Of a stretch of 43,731 bases of DNA, positions 18,081 through 26,524 are shown piece after piece (positions within the stretch are counted from its first letter, which is position 1; each line of letters starts with the position of its first letter). A program made the translations under genes and the position numbers. This DNA is from Muribaculum sp. GTDB lineage: Bacteria; Bacillota; Clostridia; Lachnospirales; Lachnospiraceae. The notes under the pieces were generated by a model that was not told where the DNA came from, ran no database searches, and saw only the letters and a program-made list of their open reading frames with translations. Where the stretch lies: positions 1-43,731 of the forward strand of contig JAMPGV010000020.1 in assembly GCA_023663735.1 (NCBI GenBank), in the 5' to 3' direction.

Positions 18081-19922
18081 ATGGCATTTGACGGCTTCAC
18101 CATCGCAAACATCGTATCCGAATTGAATCACACCCTCTTGGGCGGGCGCATTTCCAAAATCGCCCAGCCCGAGGAGGACGAACTGCTTCTGACGGTCAAG
18201 ACGGAAGGCGGCCAGAGACGGCTTTTGCTCTCTGCGGGAGCGTCTCTGCCCTTGATCTATCTCACAGAGAGCAATAAACCCAGCCCCATGACCGCGCCGA
18301 ATTTCTGTATGCTGCTCCGAAAGCACCTGCAGAACGGCCGCATCGTCCGGATCTCCCAGCCGGGTCTGGAGCGCATCATCCGCATGGATATTGAACACTT
18401 GGATGAAATGGGGGATCTGTGCCATAAGACCTTGGTGACGGAGATCATGGGCAAACACAGCAACATCATCTTCTGCGACGCACAGAATCGGATCATCGAC
18501 AGCATCAAGCGGGTGTCCGCCGCCGTCAGCAGCGTCCGGGAAGTTCTGCCCGGGAAACCCTATTTCGTGGTGGAGACACAGGACAAACAAAATCTCTTGG
18601 ACACAGACTATGACGCCTTCCGCCAAACGGTTTCCGCCAAGCCCTGCCCCCTGTTCAAAGCCCTATACGGCAGTTTTACGGGCGTCTCCCCGATTTTGGC
18701 ACAGGAACTCTGCTTCCGCGCCGGGCTGGACGGCGACGCGTCCGTGGCAGCCTGTTCCGAGGCGGACTTCCGCGCGCTCTATCAGTCCGCGGAGGAGCTG
18801 AAGCGGATCGTCTGCGAGGAAGCTTTTTCACCCTGCATCGCCTACAACGGCAGACAGCCCGTGGAGTTCGCGGCCATCCCGTTGACCCTGTACGGCGGAA
18901 CCGCCGGCTCTTCCTCCTCCGTCTCCGCCCAGACAGCGGAGCCGCCTGCAGAACAGTCCTCCGGCGACCGGCTGCGCTTCTTTGATTCCATGTCCGTCCT
19001 GCTGGAGACCTATTACGCAGAGAAAAGCACGCTCACCCGCATCCGCCAGAAATCTGCGGATCTGCGCCATATTGTGCAGACCGCGCTGGAGCGCACCGTA
19101 AAAAAGTATGATCTGCAGCTCCGCCAGATGCAGGACACCGAAAAGCGGGAGACCTACCGCATCTACGGGGAGCTTCTGAACACCTACGGCTACAGCGCTG
19201 CTCCGGGGGCCAAATCCATCCAAGTCATCAATTATTACACTGACGAACCCTTGACCATCCCTCTGGACGAAACTCTCTCCGCCACGGAAAACGCCAAACG
19301 GTATTTCGACAAATACAACAAATTAAAGCGCACTTACGAAGCGTTGTCCGAGCTGACACAGGAAGTCAAGGCGGAGATCGACCATCTGGAATCCGTCGGC
19401 GCGGCTCTGGATATCGCCCTGCAGGAGGAGGATCTGGTGGAAATCCGCGAGGAGCTCATCGAGAGCGGCTACATCCGCCGCCGGGACTCCGTCTCCAAAC
19501 AGGGCGGCAAAAAGCAAAACGGCGGCAAAAAGACTAAAACCGCCAGCAAGCCCTTCCACTACTTAAGCAGCGACGGTTTCCACATCTATGTGGGCAAAAA
19601 TAACTATCAGAACGACGAACTTACCTTCCGCTTTGCCACGGGCGGCGACTGGTGGTTCCACGCCAAAGGCATGGCCGGTTCCCATGTGGTGGTCAAAACC
19701 GAAGGCACCGGGGAACTTCCCGACCGCACGTTTGAAGAAGCGGCCAGACTGGCCGCCTACTATTCCAAGGGGCGGGGAAACGACAAAGTGGAGATCGACT
19801 ACGTCCAGAAAAAACATGTGAAAAAACCCGGCGGAGCGAAACCGGGCTTCGTGGTGTACTATACGAATTTTTCCATGATGGCCTCGGGAGACATCGAGGG
19901 CATCACTCTCGTCAGCCAGTAA
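18081..19922 (+). CDS. rqcH: Ribosome quality-control factor RqcH (NFACT protein)
   Basis: RqcH binds stalled 50S subunits and adds C-terminal alanine tails to stuck peptides. The 613-residue protein has NFACT-N (about 1-230, starting MAFDGFTIANIVSEL), a long coiled-coil middle (about 300-450), a lysine-rich linker (490-500) and the C-terminal NFACT-R/DUF814 domain (about 495-600; GGDWWFHAKGMAGSHVVVK). At positions 97-98, where the D-R pair needed for tailing is found in Bacillus RqcH, this protein has E-R. AAAGGA precedes the ATG. It was formerly called fibronectin-binding protein. Convergent with the flippase gene, 15 bp apart. Confidence 0.95.
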   Translation: MAFDGFTIANIVSELNHTLLGGRISKIAQPEEDELLLTVKTEGGQRRLLLSAGASLPLIYLTESNKPSPMTAPNFCMLLRKHLQNGRIVRISQPGLERIIRMDIEHLDEMGDLCHKTLVTEIMGKHSNIIFCDAQNRIIDSIKRVSAAVSSVREVLPGKPYFVVETQDKQNLLDTDYDAFRQTVSAKPCPLFKALYGSFTGVSPILAQELCFRAGLDGDASVAACSEADFRALYQSAEELKRIVCEEAFSPCIAYNGRQPVEFAAIPLTLYGGTAGSSSSVSAQTAEPPAEQSSGDRLRFFDSMSVLLETYYAEKSTLTRIRQKSADLRHIVQTALERTVKKYDLQLRQMQDTEKRETYRIYGELLNTYGYSAAPGAKSIQVINYYTDEPLTIPLDETLSATENAKRYFDKYNKLKRTYEALSELTQEVKAEIDHLESVGAALDIALQEEDLVEIREELIESGYIRRRDSVSKQGGKKQNGGKKTKTASKPFHYLSSDGFHIYVGKNNYQNDELTFRFATGGDWWFHAKGMAGSHVVVKTEGTGELPDRTFEEAARLAAYYSKGRGNDKVEIDYVQKKHVKKPGGAKPGFVVYYTNFSMMASGDIEGITLVSQ

Positions 19923-19937
19923 TCACGCCAGCGGAAA

Positions 19938-21620
19938 TCATGCCTGCATCAGCCCGAGGCGTTTTGCGGCTTTTACCAGCAGATAGCCTTTGGGAAAGCC
20001 CAAAAGCTCTTCCTCGGTGAGTCCCCGCAGCACGAGCATCATCACGAAATACACCAAAACCGCCGCCGCCAGCGCGGGCAGCACCGCAATGCGCATGGAG
20101 TCCGTGAGCAGATACACCCCTTCGTACACGGCCCATGCCGCCGCCCCCATAAAGGCGGACGCCAGAAACGGAATGCCGAAACTCCCCAGAATCTCCTGCC
20201 TATAGCCGATGGCACGGCGCACCGCCCATTGGTTCAGCGCACACATCATGCCGGAATACAGTGTATTCGCCACGGCTAGCGCATACAGATCCCATTTCCC
20301 GTATCGAAGCAATGCAAACAGTACCGCCGTCTGCACCGCCAGCGCAATCCCTGCATTGACAATGGGCGCATTCACCCTGCCCAATCCCTGCAGAATGGAA
20401 CTGTTCAACGTGGACAGCGCGTAGAACACCACCGACAGCGACAGCGACATCAGAAGCGTCCCCGCAAAGGTCAGCGTCTCGTCCGTCTGCGAGGGAAACA
20501 GCAGCGCCGTCAGCGGCTTTGCCAGCACCAAAAGCCCCACCGCCGAGGGAATCGAGATCACCATGGTACTCTTCACCGCCACGCCGATCTTGTCCTTGGC
20601 CTCGCTGAATTTCCCCGCGGCCACAAATGCCGCCACGGAGGGGATCATGGCAGACGCCATGGCCGACGCGAAGGCGATGGGAATATTGGAAATCGTCTGA
20701 GCCATCCCCGAGAAAATTCCGTAATTGTTATAGGCCGCCGTGCCGTCCCGCCCCATCATGCCGGGAATCACATCCACATAGAGCTTGCTGTTCACCACAC
20801 TGCTCAGATTGTACACTGCGGTACTCAAAATAAAAGGCGTCACCACCATCGTGATCGTCTTGACAATTGCGCCATAAGAGTCCAGATTTCGATGTCCGTC
20901 CCGGGCAATCCGCCTGTGGATCATTTTCCGGTTCAAGGCATAGATTCCCAGCATAAAGAGAAGCGCCGTCAGCACCCCGGCTCCGGTACCCAGCGCGCTT
21001 CCCACGGCTCCATAGGTGGCTCTGGTCACTTTCATGCCCTCATCCGCGGGCATCTCCATGGTTCCCATGACGTTCTTAATCAGAAGCACAGCCGCGCCGA
21101 TACTCACCGCCGCATTGGCGATCTGCTCCAGAATCTGGGACACGGAAGTCTGCACCATGCTGCGGTGCGCTTGAAAATAGCCGCGCAGCACCCCCAGAAT
21201 CCCATAGATAAAAATCGTGGGCGCAAAAGTCCGAAGCACCGGCACCGCCGCCGCATCCTCCAGAAAATATTCCGCACCGAAAAACAGCACCAGACTCGCC
21301 ACGCCGCCCACCACCAGCACATATCCCAGCGCACACCGGAAAATCCTGTGGGCGTTGCGGTATTCCCGCACCGACAGTTTCTGGGCGATCACCTTGGAGA
21401 TGGCAGAGGGAATGCTGTAAGAGGAAATCAGCAGGACGATGGTATAAAAACTGTAGGCTACCTGATAGTATCCGATGCCCAGCGTTCCCACGACAGCAGT
21501 TAAAGGGCTCCTGTAAAGGAGCCCTATCATTCTGCTTATGATGCCTGCCGCGGCGAGAATCCCCGCCTGCAGGACGAAACCATTGTCTTTTTTCTTCTGC
21601 GGCATCCTGCTTTGTGACAT
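19938..21620 (-). CDS. Polysaccharide flippase of the SpoVB/MurJ group
   Basis: The 560-residue protein has about 14 membrane segments and belongs to the MOP flippase superfamily, with a SpoVB-like opening (FVLQAGILAAAGIISRMIGLLYRSPL, seen as LAAAGIISRMIGLLYRSPL). It probably moves lipid-linked cell wall or sugar precursors across the membrane. The ATG at 21620 begins 1 bp after the glgA stop, so the two are coupled; a TTG at 21632 is a less likely start. Confidence 0.88.
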   Translation of the reverse strand: MSQSRMPQKKKDNGFVLQAGILAAAGIISRMIGLLYRSPLTAVVGTLGIGYYQVAYSFYTIVLLISSYSIPSAISKVIAQKLSVREYRNAHRIFRCALGYVLVVGGVASLVLFFGAEYFLEDAAAVPVLRTFAPTIFIYGILGVLRGYFQAHRSMVQTSVSQILEQIANAAVSIGAAVLLIKNVMGTMEMPADEGMKVTRATYGAVGSALGTGAGVLTALLFMLGIYALNRKMIHRRIARDGHRNLDSYGAIVKTITMVVTPFILSTAVYNLSSVVNSKLYVDVIPGMMGRDGTAAYNNYGIFSGMAQTISNIPIAFASAMASAMIPSVAAFVAAGKFSEAKDKIGVAVKSTMVISIPSAVGLLVLAKPLTALLFPSQTDETLTFAGTLLMSLSLSVVFYALSTLNSSILQGLGRVNAPIVNAGIALAVQTAVLFALLRYGKWDLYALAVANTLYSGMMCALNQWAVRRAIGYRQEILGSFGIPFLASAFMGAAAWAVYEGVYLLTDSMRIAVLPALAAAVLVYFVMMLVLRGLTEEELLGFPKGYLLVKAAKRLGLMQA

Positions 21621-21621
21621 T

Positions 21622-23070
21622 TTAATACCCAATCAGCCAGTCATACATCTCCTGATATTTGCCGGCGGACACGTTCCATGAAAAATCTGCTGCCATGGCG
21701 CGGTCAACGATTTTATTCCATTCCCGTTTCTTATCATAATATATGCGCTCGGCATAGCGGATAGTATTCAACATTTCATGCGCGTTGTAGTTGGTGAAGG
21801 AGAATCCGGTTCCGGTATTCTCAAACTCATTATAAGGCTGTACCGTGTCCTTGAGTCCTCCCGTCTCCCTGACGATCGGCACCGTGCCGTAGCGCAGAGC
21901 CATCAGCTGGCTCAGCCCGCAAGGCTCGAACAGCGAAGGCATCAGAAAAGCGTCGCAGGAAGCGTAGATCTTGTGGGACAATGCGTCTGAATAGTAGATA
22001 TTGGCGGACACCTTGTCGCCGTACTTCCAGTCAAAATGCCGGAACATATTCTCATAGCGCTCCTCGCCCGTTCCAAGCACCACCAGCTGGATATCATCCT
22101 GACAGAGTTCATCCATCACATAGGCGATCAGATCCAGTCCCTTCTGATCCGTCAGACGGGACACCAGCCCGATCATCATCTTGCGGTCATCCTGACGAAG
22201 TCCCAGCTCTTCCTGCAGGGCGCGTTTGTTCTTGACTTTCTCCTTGCGGAAATTCACCGCATTGTAGGTCTTTACGATATTTTTATCCGTCTCGGGATTG
22301 AAATCGCCGTAGTCAATGCCGTTGACGATTCCCCGCAGGTCGCCGCTCCGCGCGCGCAGCAGTCCGTCCAGTCCTTCGCCGTAGAACGTCGTCTTAATCT
22401 CCTCCGCGTAGGTCTCGCTCACCGTGGTCACCGCATCTGCAAAAACGATGCCGCCCTTGAGCAGGTTGGCGTCCTTGTAGGCCTCCAGCTTATCCGGCGT
22501 AAAATAGTGGGCGGGCAGCCCTGTGATGTTCCGCACGGTCTGAGGATCCCATTTCCCTTGGAATTTCAAATTGTGGATGGTGATAACGGATTTCATCCCT
22601 CGGAAGAAGTCTCCGTCGCGGAAGCGCTCTTTCAGATATACCGGGACAAGCCCCGTCTGCCAGTCATGGCAATGCACCACATCCGGCCGGAAATCAATCA
22701 CCGGAAGCGCGGACAGAACCGCTTTGGAGAAGAACGCATACTTCTCGATCTCCCAGAGCGTGTCGTCCCCGTAGGGCTTAAATCCGCCGAAGTAATTCTC
22801 GTTGTCAATAAAGTAATAGTGTACGCCGTCCACCACGGACTCCATGATCCCCACATACACGTTCTTCCAGTTAAAATCCATATAAAAGTGCGTTACATAC
22901 TGTAATTTATCCTTCATCTCCTGCTTCATGCAGGTATATCTGGGAATAAACACACGCACGTCAAAGTATTCCCGATCGATACACTTGGGCAGAGAACCTA
23001 CAACATCTGCAAGGCCGCCGGTCTTGATGAAAGGAACACCCTCTGATGCCACAAACAGAATTTTTTTCAT
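21622..23070 (-). CDS. glgA: Glycogen synthase GlgA
   Basis: GlgA adds glucose from ADP-glucose to the growing glycogen chain. The 482-residue GT5 enzyme has the N-terminal KTGGLADVVGSLP motif (from Lys16), HCHDWQTGLVP-like VVHCHDWQTGLVPVY, and C-terminal LMPSLFEPCGLSQLMALRYGT (as SLFEPCGLSQLMALRYG) and ETGGLKDTV. GGGAGGG stands 6 bp before the ATG at 23070. The other glycogen genes are not in the window. Confidence 0.96.
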   Translation of the reverse strand: MKKILFVASEGVPFIKTGGLADVVGSLPKCIDREYFDVRVFIPRYTCMKQEMKDKLQYVTHFYMDFNWKNVYVGIMESVVDGVHYYFIDNENYFGGFKPYGDDTLWEIEKYAFFSKAVLSALPVIDFRPDVVHCHDWQTGLVPVYLKERFRDGDFFRGMKSVITIHNLKFQGKWDPQTVRNITGLPAHYFTPDKLEAYKDANLLKGGIVFADAVTTVSETYAEEIKTTFYGEGLDGLLRARSGDLRGIVNGIDYGDFNPETDKNIVKTYNAVNFRKEKVKNKRALQEELGLRQDDRKMMIGLVSRLTDQKGLDLIAYVMDELCQDDIQLVVLGTGEERYENMFRHFDWKYGDKVSANIYYSDALSHKIYASCDAFLMPSLFEPCGLSQLMALRYGTVPIVRETGGLKDTVQPYNEFENTGTGFSFTNYNAHEMLNTIRYAERIYYDKKREWNKIVDRAMAADFSWNVSAGKYQEMYDWLIGY

Positions 23071-23098
23071 TTGAAACCCTCCCAAATATGATATTTAG

Positions 23099-23104
23099 AT
23101 TATA
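23099..23104 (-). promoter_or_regulatory. Probable -10 element of glgA
   Basis: TATAAT on the minus strand, 29 bp before the glgA start. No convincing -35 is seen (TTTTCC at best), so it may need an activator. Confidence 0.45.
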
Positions 23105-23140
23105 CACTATTTTCTGTCGTGGGAAAAGAGTTTTTTCATA

Positions 23141-23164
23141 TATTTGCCGGATTATTTGCCGGAT
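23141..23164. repeat. Perfect 12-bp tandem duplication
   Basis: TATTTGCCGGAT occurs twice in a row between spo0A-like and glgA genes. A GC-rich palindrome CCGCC-GTCC-GGCGG lies just after it. No function is evident. Confidence 0.6.
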
Positions 23165-23202
23165 ATTTCCGCTCCCTTTTCCTGCGTCCGCCGTCCGGCG
23201 GC

Positions 23203-23721
23203 TCAAGCCCGATAGGAGAGGCGGATGCGGTCTGCGATTAGGGCGATAAACTCCGAGTTGGTCGGTTTCCCCTTTCCCGTGTCCACCGTATAGCCGAACA
23301 AAGCGTCCAGCGTCTCCATGCGTCCCCTGCTCCACGCCACCTCAATGGCATGGCGGATGGCGCGCTCCACGCGGCTGGAGGTCGTCTGAAACCGCTTTGC
23401 GATGGTGGGATACAGAATCTTGGTGATGGAACTGATCATGGACGGATCCTCCACCGACATCATGATCGCTTCCCGCAGATACTGATAGCCCTTGATATGC
23501 GCCGGGACGCCGATCTCGTGTATCATGTCCGTCACGTCCTGCTCCAGATCCCGCGCCGCTTTCGAGGATGCGGGCTGTACGGCGTGTTCCCCCGTCTGGC
23601 CGCCTTTTACGGAGGGTACCGTGATCATAATCTGAAACTCCCGGTTGGCCTGCATCAAGTCTCCCAAAATCTTGTATACTTTTTCATTATCCTTTGCAGT
23701 CGTAATGTTTAATTGTTCCAT
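23203..23721 (-). CDS. Stand-alone Spo0A effector (DNA-binding) domain protein
   Basis: The 172-residue product is a transcription factor whose residues 58-170 closely match the C-terminal DNA-binding domain of Spo0A, the sporulation master regulator: [37 protein letters not shown] and [17 protein letters not shown]. The Spo0A receiver domain is missing; instead there are about 55 unrelated residues. So phosphorylation control is not expected. The ATG at 23721 has GGAGG 5 bp upstream; an ATG at 23733 is also possible. It may bind 0A boxes and compete with or replace Spo0A at some promoters (inference). Confidence 0.93.
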   Translation of the reverse strand: MEQLNITTAKDNEKVYKILGDLMQANREFQIMITVPSVKGGQTGEHAVQPASSKAARDLEQDVTDMIHEIGVPAHIKGYQYLREAIMMSVEDPSMISSITKILYPTIAKRFQTTSSRVERAIRHAIEVAWSRGRMETLDALFGYTVDTGKGKPTNSEFIALIADRIRLSYRA

Positions 23722-23836
23722 ACGATCCTCCATTCTTGCCCGTCCTCCGGATGGGGTGCGGACACAAATTCTGTCTGCGGACATTTTCGTTTCCCGGTTC
23801 CGCCCTGAGCCTGAAATACACAATTTGTACCAAACC

Positions 23837-23866
23837 ATTATAAAATAAGATGCTTTCTGACATCAA
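23837..23866 (-). promoter_or_regulatory. Promoter of the Spo0A-domain gene
   Basis: TTGATG (23861-23866) and TATAAT (23837-23842) on the minus strand with an 18-bp spacer. The leader would be about 110 nt. Confidence 0.65.
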
Positions 23867-23950
23867 CTCCAACCCATCGCACGAACTGCCCTTTTCAACC
23901 AGAATCAGACCTTCCCTCCCGTATTTTTGCAGCATTCTCAAATCTCCTCA

Positions 23951-23979
23951 TTGCCTCAAGTCGAATTTTGTTGTATACT
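23951..23979 (+). promoter_or_regulatory. Promoter reading into palindromic element B and the DUF4317 gene
   Basis: TTGCCT (23951-23956) and TATACT (23974-23979) with a 17-bp spacer. Transcription from here would place the whole of copy B in the mRNA leader of the DUF4317 gene. Confidence 0.5.
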
Positions 23980-24011
23980 GAATGTCGTCTTCGGGATCCC
24001 TTTGAATGGAA

Positions 24012-24242
24012 TACGAATCTGAATAGGCGATTGCGAAACGCTTCCGTTTGCAAAGAGTCATTGTGCAAATTGCATATTCAACGCAGACATGCTTTCGCTC
24101 CCACCTCACCGCAACGGTACATAAGACGTTAAAGGACAACGTCTAAGTACCGGCGGTTCGCCAGGGTCTGCTTATGAATATACAATCTGCACAATTTGGA
24201 TTCCAGAAGATATCGTTTCGCAATTACCTATACGAATCTGAA
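24012..24242. mobile_element. Long palindromic element, copy B, with target-site duplication
   Basis: The element (24024-24230, 207 bp) begins TAGGCGATTGCGAAACG and ends CGTTTCGCAATTACCTA. A perfect 12-bp direct repeat, TACGAATCTGAA, flanks it at 24012-24023 and 24231-24242. Inside, GACGTT (24125-24130) pairs with AACGTC (24138-24143) around a 7-nt loop and GGTAC with GTACC. No protein is encoded. It ends 31 bp before the DUF4317 start codon. Confidence 0.88.
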
Positions 24243-24261
24243 GATAGAAAGGATCAAGACC

Positions 24262-25401
24262 ATGACCAAACAGGAAATCAGTGAAATCAAACGGCTCCTC
24301 ACCATCAAAAATTGTTCCATCACACGCATCTGCGGCTGCTATGTAGACGGTGAGAAAAATAAAAAGACGGAATTAAAACAGGCCTTTCTGGCCCTTCCGG
24401 AAGAAGAAATGTTCAAATATTTTGAGCTTCTGCGCAAGTGTCTCTCCGGGACGCCGGGCAAGAATCTGCTGAACCTCGATTTCCCCCTGCGGGCGGAGGA
24501 AGCGGGCGGCACGCAGGAGTTTCTGCTGCGCCTGCGGGACAGCAAGTTGAAGGACGACGCGCTTCTGGAAGCCTTCTATGACAAAATGATCGAGACCTAT
24601 GAATATGTGGGCAATTACCTGATCCTTCTGATTCATGACGTCTACGACGTCCCCGGCAGGACGCTGGACGGTTTGGATCTGGAGGACGCTTCCGACGAGG
24701 TCTATGAGTACATCCTCTGCGCCATCTGTCCCGTGGATCTCTCCAAGCCCGGACTGTCCTATAACGCCGTGGAAAATGTGTTTCAGAATCGTGTGCGGGA
24801 CTGGGTGGTGGGAATGCCCGAGACCGGTTTTCTCTTCCCCGCCTTCAATGACCGCGGAAGCGACATCCATGCGGCGCTCTATTATTCCAAGGACGCCGAG
24901 GAATTAAAGGAGCAGTTTCTGGATCAGTTTCTGGGATGCCCGGTTCCCATGTCCGCGGGCATCCAAAAAGAGACCTTCCAGACCCTTATCGAAGAAACGC
25001 TGGGCGAGTCCTGCGGACTGGAAATGGTGAAGAATATCCATGAAAAGCTTCAAGAAATGGTGGAGGAACACAAGGAAGAACCCGCCCCTCTGACGCTGGA
25101 TAAAAACGAGGTAAAAACCCTGCTGGCGGGCAGCGGAGTTGCAAACGAAAAGCTTGCAGAATTTGACAGCTATTACGATGCCGCCGCCGGAGAACGAACC
25201 ACACTTTACGCCAATAATGTGTTCAATACCCGCTCCTTTGACGTGAAGACGCCGGACGTGGTGGTCAAAGTGAGTCCTGACCGCACGGACCTGATCGAGA
25301 CCCGTCGGATCGACGGCCGCGACTGTCTGGTCATCCGGCTAGACGGGAGCGTGGAAGTCAACGGCATCACGGTACGCGCCGAAGACACGGATGCGCCTTG
25401 A
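24262..25401 (+). CDS. DUF4317 family protein
   Basis: This 379-residue soluble protein opens with MTKQEISEIKRLLTIKNCSI and CGCYVDGEKNKK, the hallmark of DUF4317, a family I know mostly from Clostridia. It is acidic and has no signal peptide or membrane segment. The role of the family is not known. AAAGGAT precedes the ATG at 24262. Two palindromic elements, in opposite orientation, sit on either side of the gene (ends 31 bp before the start and 33 bp after the stop). Confidence 0.88.
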   Translation: MTKQEISEIKRLLTIKNCSITRICGCYVDGEKNKKTELKQAFLALPEEEMFKYFELLRKCLSGTPGKNLLNLDFPLRAEEAGGTQEFLLRLRDSKLKDDALLEAFYDKMIETYEYVGNYLILLIHDVYDVPGRTLDGLDLEDASDEVYEYILCAICPVDLSKPGLSYNAVENVFQNRVRDWVVGMPETGFLFPAFNDRGSDIHAALYYSKDAEELKEQFLDQFLGCPVPMSAGIQKETFQTLIEETLGESCGLEMVKNIHEKLQEMVEEHKEEPAPLTLDKNEVKTLLAGSGVANEKLAEFDSYYDAAAGERTTLYANNVFNTRSFDVKTPDVVVKVSPDRTDLIETRRIDGRDCLVIRLDGSVEVNGITVRAEDTDAP

Positions 25402-25424
25402 CCGCCCGCCATCCTTTCATAAAA

Positions 25425-25661
25425 GTCCTAATAATAGACGTTTGCGAAACGATATTTTGGGAACCCGAATTGTGCAGATTGTATATTCATAAGCAGACCC
25501 TAGCGAACCACCGGCACACAACGTAACTTCGTTACGATTGATGCTGTATTTTAGCATCTTATGTGCCGTTGCGGTGAAGGTTGGACGTCTGCGTTGAATG
25601 TGCAATTTGCACAATGACTCTTTGCAAATTAGAGCGTTTCGCAAATGTCTAGTCCTAATAA
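25425..25661. mobile_element. Long palindromic element, copy C (inverted), with target-site duplication
   Basis: The element (25435-25651, 217 bp) has ends TAGACGTTTGCGAAACG and CGTTTCGCAAATGTCTA and is oriented opposite to copies A and B. GTCCTAATAA flanks it on both sides (25425-25434 and 25652-25661). Stem GATGCT (25540-25545) with AGCATC (25553-25558) is at the same place as the stems of copies A and B but with compensated changes. The right flank holds the stop codon of the small membrane protein gene. Confidence 0.87.
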
Positions 25662-25924
25662 GCGGATCTGGACATCCCCTCCAAAGCCGCCATTCCGCCG
25701 CCCAGAAACATCATGAACACCATCAAGATCGCTACAATGATGAACACGCAGAAATAGGAACGGGCGAAATTTCTCAGATTGACATTTCGGGTTCCGCCCA
25801 GCGAAAAAACAATCAGCAGAATGAAGCCTACGCAGGGAATCGAAAACAGGATCTCATATCCAAGATAGCCCCACATACTGATCGGACGATATTCCTCCGG
25901 AATGTTATTGTTAAAATCAGCCAT
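25655..25924 (-). CDS. Small two-segment membrane protein
   Basis: The 89-residue protein has two hydrophobic segments (about 22-43 and 57-78) joined by a short basic loop (GGTRNVNLRNFARSYF). No family was recognised with certainty. It starts 42 bp after the DUF2752 gene on the same strand and is likely co-transcribed. Its stop codon lies within the direct repeat next to copy C, so the element inserted right at the gene end. Confidence 0.75.
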   Translation of the reverse strand: MADFNNNIPEEYRPISMWGYLGYEILFSIPCVGFILLIVFSLGGTRNVNLRNFARSYFCVFIIVAILMVFMMFLGGGMAALEGMSRSAY

Positions 25925-25966
25925 ATCTTTACCCTCCTCATCATGAGTATATTATTATTTCGTTAA

Positions 25967-26395
25967 TTATAACACAGTAATGTGAGCCACACAAGAAAAA
26001 ACTTGCAAAATCGGCAAAACATCCCTAAATCTGCACACATAAATCACAATTGTGGCGATTCCTGCCGCCGCTCCCAGCAAAAGCGCCGCGCGCGGCTTCT
26101 TTCCCAAACCGTATCTGACCGCGCACAAGTACAAAAGCAGCGGCGCCCAAATATAAATGGCGGGATTCATCCGGAAAGCGGCTGCAAAACGGCCGGACAG
26201 CAGCAAAATTCCCGCCCGGGTAAGGCCGCACGCAGGACAGGGCTTCCCCGCAAGTATCCGCCCGGGGCATACGGTTCCAAAGAGCCGCCATGCCAATGCC
26301 ATGTAGCAGACAATCGCCAATAGCGCTGTGAAATTGTGCCGGATATCGTCCCAAATCCGCCCTAGGACGCTCCGCAGATAAGCAGCGACGTTCAT
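25967..26395 (-). CDS. DUF2752 family membrane protein
   Basis: The 142-residue protein has the DUF2752 signature: a first cysteine in VCPGRI, then GKPCPACGLTR with a CPxCGLTR core, followed by hydrophobic segments (about four in total). The cysteines may bind metal or form disulfides; the family function is unknown. The ATG at 26395 has GGGAGG 5 bp upstream. An upstream extension would run through the mcp terminator and is rejected. Confidence 0.85.
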   Translation of the reverse strand: MNVAAYLRSVLGRIWDDIRHNFTALLAIVCYMALAWRLFGTVCPGRILAGKPCPACGLTRAGILLLSGRFAAAFRMNPAIYIWAPLLLYLCAVRYGLGKKPRAALLLGAAAGIATIVIYVCRFRDVLPILQVFSCVAHITVL

Positions 26396-26408
26396 AACGC
26401 CTCCCGTC

Positions 26409-26471
26409 AAAAAGAACCAAACAGCCTTTCCGGCGCGGCGGTTCGACCGCTGCCGTTTTGCTGTTTGGTTC
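26409..26471 (-). terminator. Strong terminator at the end of the chemosensory operon
   Basis: GAACCAAACAGC and GCTGTTTGGTTC (26414-26425 and 26460-26471) form a 12-bp stem on the minus strand with a GC-rich inner hairpin, followed by TTTTT. It lies 54 bp after the mcp stop. Confidence 0.88.
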
Positions 26472-26524
26472 CGTTTTATCATTTCGCTCCGGACACCGGA
26501 CAGAGCATTCTGCCCGCCCCGGTC

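Noticed and set aside
23687-23935. Possible 82-codon minus-strand gene with GAGGAG before an ATG at 23935
   Set aside because: A good promoter for the Spo0A-domain gene (23837-23866) lies inside it, it overlaps the start of that gene in another frame, and the protein has no recognisable features.
26396-26482. Longer N-terminus for the DUF2752 protein
   Set aside because: It would be encoded by the mcp terminator stem; a strong ribosome binding site supports the start at 26395.
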